64,000 bases of DNA. Source: Actinostola sp. cb2023 (taxonomy: Eukaryota; Cnidaria; Anthozoa; Actiniaria; Actinostolidae). This document shows, piece after piece, positions 35,202-43,700 of this stretch (position 1 is its first letter; each line of letters starts with the position of its first letter). The notes beneath the pieces were generated by a model that saw only the letters and a list, made by a program, of their open reading frames with translations, was not told the DNA's origin and searched no databases. The translations under genes were made by a program, and so were the position numbers. The stretch spans positions 112,515-176,514 of the forward strand of contig JAUJYZ010000980.1 in assembly GCA_033675265.1 (NCBI GenBank), written 5' to 3'.

Positions 35202-35428
35202 AGGTAGTATTTTCTTTGAGGGCCTTCAGAGGCAGTATGATGAGGTAAAGACTGAACTTGATGTAACAATAACATCCTCTGTGGACATCACTCGTAACAA
35301 AAAGGAAAAGAAAGAAAAGAAATGAATGAATGAATAGAAAATAAATAAAAACAAAAAAACAAAAAAACAAAAAAAATCCTTTCATTTTTGCCGGTTGGCG
35401 AAGGGTGTCAGTTTTGAAAAAGGGGTTC

Positions 35429-35756
35429 CTAAATAACTCCCCCAGTTTGTTGCTGGGTCTCTACTGTCACCTTCTTGCTAATCCCGGTTTTCTTCATCCA
35501 GTTTGGCTTTTCTATGGTATTGAGAGTCATAATTGACACGTTCCGTTTTCGCATTTGTTCTAGCCCATTTGCGAAGAACACACCTACAAGACACCTACAC
35601 ACCAACTCTGACAAAAAGGAGAATATAATATTATGGGTTGATTACATGGGAAAAGAAACTGGGGTTAGCCAGGAGGTGACCAGTGCAGAAATACAACAAA
35701 TTACCCATGGGAACTCTAGCGTTAGCGGGTGCATACTATATATATATATTACATGA
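35429..35756. other. Inverted pair of related short ORFs
   Basis: The minus frame ending at 35429 reads MKKTGISKKVTVETQQQTGG, and the plus frame ending at 35756 reads MGKETGVSQEVTSAEIQQIT. The two peptides align over about 22 residues and their DNA is about 70% identical, so a segment was duplicated in inverted orientation. Neither is recognised. On the minus strand the frame could begin after an acceptor-like CTTGTAG near 35581. They are probably remnants of a repeat element. Confidence 0.35.
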
Positions 35757-35925
35757 AGTTAAGCCAGGTCCTGAATCCCTCTGGGGCTCGAACTGGCAGC
35801 TATATACCAAACCAGATTAAACGTTTTGTGTGGGCGTGCCCCGGCGTTGAGGCAAAGCGCCAACGTTTAGCATGATAGAAATATCGGACCGTAGTCGTAC
35901 AAGTTAGTACAGTAGAATAATAAGG

Positions 35926-35960
35926 AATGAGATTGGGAATGAGATTGGGAATGAGATTGG
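35926..35960. repeat. Short tandem repeat, 12-bp unit
   Basis: AATGAGATTGGG occurs three times in a row, the last copy running into extra G residues. Confidence 0.75.
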
Positions 35961-36051
35961 GGGTTTTGTAGTCCATAAATGGCCTCCGGATAGGAATTTT
36001 GGGCTAACTGACCTGATATCATGACGAGATTAGGCCTGATCTGAAATGCTT

Positions 36052-36101
36052 GACCCCTGCTGATGTTTTGCGAATGAATCGTAAAACATCGGCAGGGGGT
36101 C
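36052..36101. other. 50-nt near-perfect hairpin
   Basis: GACCCCTGCTGATGTTTTGC pairs with GTAAAACATCGGCAGGGGGT downstream, giving about 20 base pairs with one bulged G, two G-U pairs and a 7-base loop. The size fits a short pre-miRNA or a small palindrome. Nothing else identifies it. Confidence 0.4.
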
Positions 36102-36598
36102 TTGATAAATAAACATTGGTAATTACTGAGAGGCATCAAAAGTGACGGCCAAGCCCAAACCACAAATACCACGCATTTTTTAAAGATCTAAAAGGATAAA
36201 ATTATTGCTTTCGAATTCTAAAAATAATCTGACTGATATTGAAACAGCGTCTTTTATCAATAAAAAATATTATACCTATTCTGTTTTTCCTGTCATCTTA
36301 ATATAATTTACAGCTATTATTCTGATTGCAGTGCTGACAAATCTATTTACATTGTAAGTTGTGTTACATTTTAGTCGGCCGCTAGATCAATGACCTCGTT
36401 CTATACACTGAGGTTGTTCTCGTGCAAAAGGTTCGGTACATATAAAGTTCGACGGTGATTGAACAGCTCCTCATAGTGATACTCTGCTCATACTATATAT
36501 CTCTGTAGAACACAAAACGGAACACAATCTTTGTTAGTTGAATACAAAAGTAACTGGTAACAATGGTAATAATGTTTTTAATTAAAGTGATTAGAAGT
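36102..36598. other. Spacer, nothing recognised
   Basis: AT-rich, without a supported gene or repeat. Confidence 0.5.
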
Positions 36599-37448
36599 AC
36601 AGTTTATGTTAGCGGTCTCCCAAGGAAACATCAAGTAGACAATGTATACACAAAGCCACAGCCTCTCGGCCCAGTGACTATGCTGTCTCCAGGATTCCTA
36701 AATTGACATTAGTGAAAATAGAATGACATTGATAAATAACTGTTTGTACAAAACACAGTAGATGTATATTATTCAGTTACAGTTTATGTTAGCGGTCTCC
36801 CAAGGAAACATCAAGTAGACAATGTCTACACAAAGCCACAGCCTCTCGGCCCAGTGGCTATGCTGTCTCCAGGATTCCTAAACTAGTTGACATTAGTGAA
36901 AATAGAATGAAATTAATAAATAACAGTTTGTACAAAACACAGTAGATGTATATTATTCAGTTACAGTTTATGTTAGCGGTCTCCCAAGGAAACATCAAGT
37001 AGACAATGTCTACACAAAGCCACAGCCTCTCGGCCCAGTGGCTATGCTGTCTCCAGGATTCCTAAACTAGTTGACATTAGTGAAAATAGAATGAAATTAA
37101 TAAATAACAGTTTGTACAAAACACAGTAGATGTATATTATTCAGTTACAGTTTATGTTAGCGGTCTCCCAAGGAAACATCAAGTAGACAATGTCTACACA
37201 AAGCCACAGCCTCTCGGCCCAATGGCTATGCTGTCTCCAGGATTCCTAAACTAGTTGACATTAGTGAAAATAGAATGAAATTAATAAATAACAGTTTGTA
37301 CAAAACACAGTAGATGTATATTATTCAGTTACAGTTTATGTTAGCGGTCTCCCAAGGAAACATCAAGTAGACAATGTCTACACAAAGCCACAGCCTCTCG
37401 GCCCAATGGCTATGCTGTCTCCAGGATTCCTAAATTGACATTAGTGAC
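36599..37448. repeat. 180-184-bp tandem repeat, 4.6 units
   Basis: Copies begin ACAGTTTATGTTAGCGGTCT at 36599, 36779, 36963, 37147 and 37331. The first unit is 180 bp because it lacks CTAG in CCTAAACTAGTTGAC; the next three are 184 bp. The last is cut after GACATTAGTGA. A conserved inner block reads AGCCACAGCCTCTCGGCCCA. No coding frame crosses it. Confidence 0.92.
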
Positions 37449-37723
37449 TAAAAAACACCGGAAAATTACATCATGAGAAAGCTTCAGAAGATGACCTCTT
37501 ACCCCAAAAGTTTTCCCAAGATTGAGAAAATTCAACACAGTCTGTCATGAGATATCTGGTAGCTTTCTTGCAAGCTTTACATGTACAACTGAATCCAGAC
37601 AACGCTTCATTCTCGGATCATTAAGAGCCTTGCGAGAGCCATATGTTTGTTTTGTCATCAGCATAGTCATTAGGTCTCAACTCCGGCATGAGTCACCATT
37701 GCAAACGGTCCGTGTTCTTTTGG

Positions 37724-37769
<46 letters not shown>

Positions 37770-38136
37770 GCCTTGAACCAAAAGAGACACCTTCGATCCT
37801 CTGCACGGCGACATAATTCGATTGCTTTGGAAGGTACGGAGGAGTGTCGAGATTATGACGGGATCGTGTCTTTCGAAGTTGGCAGTTCGATCTCCTGTGT
37901 ATTTACGTACTCAACGAAGTGACTAATATCTTTTGATGCTAGCATCTTATCTTTGCTGACATCTTTACGTCGAAGAGCGCGACAAAACTATGCCGAACAG
38001 GGTCGCCACGACCACAATACGTTCGATGTCTTCCCATACAAACTCGCTAGTTTCTTCACTCGATCGCAACCCGTCGCAAATTAAGGAACTTCATACTGAA
38101 TTTCCCCAGGAAAGTACTTAAAATATCACTACCTAC
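37449..38136. other. Stretch with one short unassigned minus ORF
   Basis: A minus-strand frame of 44 codons (37853-37987; ATG at 37945) has protein-like composition (YVNTQEIELPTSKDTIPS at its end) but no known motif. The plus frame at 37522-37770 runs into a TTA microsatellite and is not credible. Confidence 0.3.
37726..37768. repeat. (TTA)n microsatellite, about 14 units
   Basis: Perfect trinucleotide run. It creates an artificial leucine stretch in one frame. Confidence 0.9.
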
Positions 38137-38278
38137 CTTTGCCATCGCACATTTTCATTGAAAAGACATCAAGGCCTTTCTCTTTGCCGAAGCCATCAAT
38201 ATAAACACGACATAGCTATAACCTCAACCAGATCTGCCGGGAATTTGAATTTGCGCGCGAAGAGCATCCCCTTATATA
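38137..38278 (-). promoter_or_regulatory. Possible minus-strand promoter and first exon
   Basis: On the minus strand TATATAA (38272-38278, in GCTATATAAGGGG) precedes a GC-rich start region near 38245. Short upstream frames follow (ATG at 38213 and 38196), and a good donor AAAG|GTAGGT has its GT at 38136. This has the shape of a TATA-driven first exon, but no downstream exon in a matching phase was found, so the gene is hypothetical. Confidence 0.3.
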
Positions 38279-38473
38279 GCGATGTTCCATATTAACTACA
38301 TGACGTGTTTACTCTTTGTGACTGTCACAGTGTCGCGTTTCTAGTAACGGTACACGCGATACACAATCCAATGAACTAGTCGTTGATAGATGAGTCGTGA
38401 TAGCATGCTGCGAATTTCAGATCAGGCTTAATCTCGTCATGGAAAGGGACACAGCGAAGTGAAATGGCGCGAA

Positions 38474-38551
38474 GATCACTCTTCTTCCCATCCTTAATAG
38501 ACCCTAATACAATGAGCGCGAGTTGCGAGTGTTGTGTAATAGAATACTATT
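38474..38551. repeat. 78-bp direct repeat, copy A
   Basis: Identical to 38807-38884, 333 bp downstream (starts GATCACTCTTCTTCCCATCC). Because 333 is a multiple of three, the same peptide appears twice in the plus frame 38464-38886, giving a misleading 140-codon ORF across the promoter. Confidence 0.9.
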
Positions 38552-38729
38552 CACAATACTCGCAAATGAAGCGCGAGGTGTATTTACACCAAATAAGCAC
38601 GAATAAGTATGGAATGCGCATGGGTATGAATACTGGATTCCCCTGGGAGGATTATAAATATCAACGAGCACTCCTTCTCAGCTCAGTCGCTCAGTCTTCA
38701 GATCAACGCGAGAGAGAAGACAGTGGAAC
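38547..38729 (+). promoter_or_regulatory. Duplicated TATA/initiator promoter segment, copy 2
   Basis: Near-identical to 33036-33219. TATAAATA lies at 38653-38660 and the initiator TCAGTC at 38683-38688 (A at 38685, 32 bp apart). Just upstream GCGAGTGTTGTG and CACAATACTCGC form an imperfect palindrome around 38530-38567. The first ATG downstream of the predicted start is 38845. Confidence 0.55.
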
Positions 38730-38806
38730 GGCCCACCCTCCCAAACTCCGGGAAATTCGTGTTGAAACCGTACCATCGAAACGTACCACCACTCCTTCAC
38801 GCGCTC

Positions 38807-38884
38807 GATCACTCTTCTTCCCATCCTTAATAGACCCTAATACAATGAGCGCGAGTTGCGAGTGTTGTGTAATAGAATACTATT
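38807..38884. repeat. 78-bp direct repeat, copy B
   Basis: Second copy of 38474-38551. The pair brackets the TATA/initiator segment. Confidence 0.9.
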
Positions 38885-38886
38885 GA
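38845..38886 (+). CDS. Possible 13-aa Cys-containing micro-ORF
   Basis: First ATG downstream of the predicted start at 38685. It encodes MSASCECCVIEYY with three cysteines and is followed by an AATAAA at 38965-38970, which would give a transcript of about 300 bases. The same codons occur upstream of the promoter in repeat copy A. It may be non-coding. Confidence 0.15.
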   Translation: MSASCECCVIEYY

Positions 38887-38964
38887 TATTGCTGTTACGT
38901 ACACCATTCGCTTTACTCAATCACATCTCATTTTCGTTCGTTGACTTCCTTGTGCATTGTATAG

Positions 38965-38970
38965 AATAAA
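38965..38970 (+). terminator. Plus-strand poly(A) signal AATAAA
   Basis: AATAAA about 280 bp downstream of the predicted start at 38685 and facing the minus-strand signal at 38998-39003. Confidence 0.45.
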
Positions 38971-38997
38971 TAGACACTTTTAATTTCATCTATAACT

Positions 38998-39003
38998 TTT
39001 ATT
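38998..39003 (-). terminator. Poly(A) signal of the ShKT-F5/8C gene
   Basis: AATAAA on the minus strand, about 205 bp past the stop codon of the gene at 39207-40593. Confidence 0.6.
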
Positions 39004-39206
39004 TGCTTTTGTAATTTGTTTACAATCATTAAATCGTATTGAAATGTCTTGTCTTAACCGGCTACGTCACTTGGCATGGATCTACGCTCTCGGCTAGCGA
39101 CCTGAGGAATAATAAATCAGTAGAAAGCTTAAGAATGGTTACTATAAGACGGTCATTCGGTAAGTCACTCAGTAAGTCGGTCATTGCAGTTAAATTAAAA
39201 CGCACC

Positions 39207-40593
39207 TTATTTGCATCCATACAGCTCCATCCTCAAAGACATATGACCTTGCCATGCCTGAGGTAACACCCTGATGAACCTGGCAATGATGGGGTGGTAA
39301 ATATTATGCTTGACAACTGAGTTTCTGTCCTTATTTGCTGTAAACACATTGCCTCCCTCGTAGTTGTTAAAGGTTTTACCGTTCGAGCTGTATTGCAGTT
39401 TATATTGCTTTACCCATTGGTTTGTATCAGATCGACCTTGTGTGGCTATTGCTGTCACCTTGGTAACTCGGTTCAAATCAACTTGTATCCACTGACCGAC
39501 TCGGTTATGTCTTGACGACCATGAACCTGCTTTTCCACGAGGGGGCTTGTAGTTAAGTCTGCCTTGTGCTGGCGCATGGTTGCCATCCCACATCGAGGAA
39601 GCGGTGATTCTTGCATCAGGAATGGCTTTACTTTGCATCCCAAGGGGTTCAATATTACACAGAACTGTTGAGGAACAACACGAATTGGAAACTAAATCCC
39701 TTGTCAATCAATTTGAACGAAAAACTACAATACTTCATCCTGGAGATTTTCCTAATTTGATCCAAAAGTCCAGGTGGCACACCACACCCTAAATTATGGT
39801 GTGTACACCCCTTGCCTGAGAACCAGAGTATAGAATACGAATGTAATTTATTGCTTGAAACGTTAGACTTACAGCACTTCTGGCAGGTCTCATAGCAGTA
39901 CTTCATTCCCCAGGCACTTGCACACTCGTTCTTATTCTTCAAAGTTTTACAGCATCCCTGGGCCAACACGTCATAGCAGGCTGTCAACAAAACCAAATAT
40001 CACGTGATGCATTCCAGTGATTCACATAAAACAAACACCTAAACACGGTCAGTTAATACGCAGTTATTTTGCTTCTACAACGTGAGAGCTTCTGACTTTA
40101 CAAGTATTTAAACTAGTATTGGTATTTATACTGTGCATGAAAGATAAAGTTTTATTCAGTTTTTGCACCGAAGGCCGGTTATGCAACGTTTGTGAATAAT
40201 ATTTTAATCTTTAAGCCTCAGTGTCAAAATGGGCATAAGACTACTTACAGCATGTTTTCTTGCAAAACCTGTTTTTGATCAGACCGTATTTGCAGTAACC
40301 AGCTTTGTGCATCTCGAGGCAGTGAAGGTGATGGAGAACATCGCCGCCACCACGTTTCGCTTCTGAAAATAAAATAGAAAAACATGGTTCGGTTCAAAGA
40401 AAAAAATCAAGACCCAATAGACTGGTATAAATATGCATTGTGATTAGTACTTCTACGTATGAATCGAGCCTATTGCGACTAGCGCCGAAGAACTGAAGTA
40501 AGCCAGACAAACTACAGATTGATATCGATTCATTTAGTAGCTTACCTCCTGAAACATCGTTGGGGAGCTTTAGAAGAGATGGAATGTCATGCT
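39207..40593 (-). CDS. ShKT-ShKT-F5/8 type C domain protein (probably secreted), partial
   Basis: Exons on the minus strand: 40546-40593, 40249-40362, 39873-39980 and 39207-39664 (stop TAA 39207-39209). Donors are GTAAGC or GTAAGT, acceptors end in AG, and all three joins are phase 1, so each internal exon is a symmetric module. Exon 1 has a short linker (HDIPSLLKLPNDVSG). Exon 2 carries most of a ShKT domain (GYC, FCKKTC). Exon 3 carries a complete six-cysteine ShKT domain (ACYD, GCC, NEC, KYC, ETCQKC). The last exon carries a full discoidin/F5/8C domain of about 150 residues from LCNIEPLGM through ITASS, WIQVDL and YKLQYSSNG to MELYGC. ShKT folds occur in ion-channel-blocking peptides and also as accessory domains of many extracellular proteins. 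F5/8C domains bind carbohydrate or lipid surfaces. With this architecture an adhesion or matrix-type role is as likely as a venom role. The N-terminus is unresolved; see 40587-40694. Confidence 0.8.
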
Positions 40594-40694
40594 CTAAATT
40601 CACGGCAAAATGACTGATATTTCGTGCTGTCGCTCAACGCCACGCCCAGCAGTTGAATCATAAACAAGCCAATCCTAGCATTAACATTTTGCAT
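40587..40694 (-). CDS. Candidate signal-peptide ORF upstream of the ShKT gene
   Basis: From ATG 40694 a 35-codon frame reads a polar start, a hydrophobic core (IGLFMIQLLGVALS), a plausible cleavage region before DSTKY, and one Cys, then stops at 40587-40589. It overlaps the first recognised exon of the downstream gene in a different frame, and no splice donor of workable spacing joins the two. It may be the true N-terminus with a one-base lesion, an alternative first exon, or chance. The real first exon could instead lie within or beyond the satellite to the right. Confidence 0.3.
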   Translation of the reverse strand: MQNVNARIGLFMIQLLGVALSDSTKYQSFCREFRA

Positions 40695-40774
40695 TGTTCA
40701 GTTTTGAAAAACTGAAAAACTTGGACACAAGAATTGATCTTTGCAACTAGAAATATGAAATTGTTACAATTGCA

Positions 40775-43700
40775 ATTGCAATTATTCAGATTTGAGAAGA
40801 TTTTGTCAACAATGCCGTAACTTGCGAGCACTCATTCGAACAAAATTACATTTATTCAGATTTGTGAAGATTTTGTCAAAAATGCGCCGTAACTTGCGCG
40901 CACTCATTCGAACAAAATTGCAATTATTCAATTTTGTGAATATTTTGTCAAAAATGCGCCGTAACTTACGCACACTCATTCGAACAAAATTACAATTATT
41001 CAGATTTGTGAATATTTTGTCAAAAATGCGCCGTAACTTGCGCGCACTCATTCGAACAAAATTACATTTATTCAGATTTGTGAATATTTTGTCAAAAATG
41101 CGCCGTAACTTGCGCGCACTCATTCGAACAAAATTGCAATTATTCAGATTTGTGAAGATTTTGTCAAAAATGCGCCGTAACTTGCGCGCACTCATTGGGA
41201 CAAAATTACATTTATTCAGATCTGTGAATATTTTGTCAACAAGGCCGTAACTTGCGAGCACTCATTGGAACAAAATTACATTTATTCAGATTTGTGAAGA
41301 TTTTGTCAAAAATGCACCGTAACTTGCGCGCACTCATTCGAACAAAATTGCAATTATTCAGATTTGTGAATATTTTGTCAAAAATGCGCCGTAACTTGCG
41401 CGCACTCGTTCGAACAAAATTACATTTATTCAGATTTGTGAAGATTTTGTCAACAATGCCGTAACTTGCGCGCACTCATTGGAACAAAATTACAATTATT
41501 CAGATTTGTGAATATTTTGTCAACAATGCACCGTAACTTGCGCGCACTCATTCAAACAAAATGACAATTATTCAGATTTGTGAAGATTTTGTCAAAAATG
41601 CGCCGTAACTTGCGCGCACTCATTCGAACACAATTGCAATTATTCAGATTTGTGAATATTTTGTCAACAATGCCGTAACTTGCGCGCACTCATTCGAACA
41701 AAATTACATTTATTCAGATTTGTGAAGATTTTGTCAAAAATGCGCCGTAACTTGCGCGCACTCATTCGAACAAAATTGCAATTATTCAAATTTGTGAATA
41801 TTTTGTCAACAATGCGCCGTAACTTTGCGCACACTCATTCGAACAAAATTACATTTATTCAGATTTGTGAATATTTTGTCAAAAATGCGCCGTAACTTGC
41901 GCGCACTCATTCGAACAAAATTACAATTATTCAGATTTGTGAATATTTTGTCAAAAATGCGCCGTAACTTGCGCGCACTCATTCGAACAAAATTACAATT
42001 ATTCAGATTTGTGAATATTTTGTCAAAAATGCGCCGTAACTTGCGCGCACTCATTCGAACAAAATTACATTTATTCAGATTTGTGAATATTTTGTCAACA
42101 ATGCCGTAACTTGCGCGCACATTCGAACAAAATTACATTTATTCAGATTTGTGAATATTTTGTCAACAATGCACCGTAACTTGCGCGCACTCATTCGAAC
42201 AAAATTACAATTATTCAGATTTGTGAAGATTTTGTCAACAATGCCGTAACTTGCGCGCACTCATTCCTACAAAATTGATTACAATTATTCAGATTTGTGA
42301 ATATTTTGTCAACAATGCCGTAACTTGCGCGCACTCATTCGAACAAAATTACATTTATTCAGATTTGTGAATATTTTGTCAAAAATGCACCGTAACTTGC
42401 GCGCACTCATTCGAACAAAATTACAATTTATTCAGATTTGTGAATATTTTGTCAAAAATGCGCCGTAACTTGCGCGCACTCATTCGAACAAAATTACAAT
42501 TATTCAGATTTGTGAATATTTTGTCAAAAATGCGCCGTAACTTGCGCGCACTCATTCGAACAAAATTACATTTATTCAGATTTGTGAATATTTTGTCAAC
42601 AATGCCGTAACTTGCGCGCACTCATTCGAACAACATTACAATTTATTCAGATTTGTGAATATTTTGTCAACAATGCACCGTAACTTGCGCGCACTCATTC
42701 GAACAAAATTACAATTATTCAGATTTGTGAAGATTTTGTCAAAAATGCGCCGTAACTTGCGCGCACTCATTCGAACAAAATACAATTATTCAGATTTGTG
42801 AATATTTTGTCAACAATGCGCCGTAACTTTGCGCGCACTCATTCGAACAAAATTACAATTATTCAGATTTGTGAATATTTTGTCAAAAATGCACCGTAAC
42901 TTGCGCGCACTCATTCGAACAAAATTACAATTATTCAGATTTGTGAAGATTTTGTCAAAAATGCGCCGTAACTTGCGCGCACTCATTCGAACAAAATTAC
43001 AATTATTCAGATTTGTGAATATTTTGTCAAAAATGCGCCGTAACTTGCGCGCACTCATTCGAACAAAATTACAATTATTCAGATTTGTGAATATTTTGTC
43101 AACAATGCCGTAACTTGCGCGCACTCATTCGAACAAAATTACAATTATTCAGATTTTTGTGAATATTTTGTCAACAATGCACCGTAACTTGCGCGCACTC
43201 ATTCGAACAAAATTACAATTATTCAGATTTGTGAAGATTTTGTCAAAATGCGCCGTAACTTGCGCGCACTCATTCGAACAAAATTACATTTATTCAGATT
43301 TGTGAATATTTTGTCAACAATGCCGTAACTTGCGCGCACTCATTCGAACAAAATTACATTTATTCAGATTTGTGAATATTTTGTCAACAATGCACCGTAA
43401 CTTGCGCGCACTCATTCGAACAAAACACAATTATTTGTGAATATTTTGTCAACAATGCCGTAACTTTCGAGCACTCATTCCTACAAAAATTACAATTATT
43501 CAGATTTGTGAATATTTTGTCAACAATGCCGTAACTTGCGCGCACTCATTCGAACAAAATTACATTTATTCAGATTTGTGAATATTTTGTCAAAAATGCA
43601 CCGTAACTTGCGCGCACTCATTCGAACAAAATTACAATTATTCAGATTTGTGAATATTTTGTCAAAAATGCGCCGTAACTTGCGCGCACTCATTCGAACA

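Noticed and set aside
35765..35860. tRNA-like B-box (CAGTTCGAGCCCC on the minus strand)
   Set aside because: No A-box at proper distance and no cloverleaf; at best a degenerate SINE fragment.
36599..37448. 180-184-bp repeats as a tandem small-RNA gene cluster
   Set aside because: No snRNA, 5S or tRNA motif was recognised in the unit, so it is listed only as a tandem repeat.
38464..38886. 140-codon plus ORF spanning the second promoter segment
   Set aside because: It contains the TATA box and initiator, and its ends are the same 78-bp repeat; the frame stays open because the repeat spacing is 333 bp.
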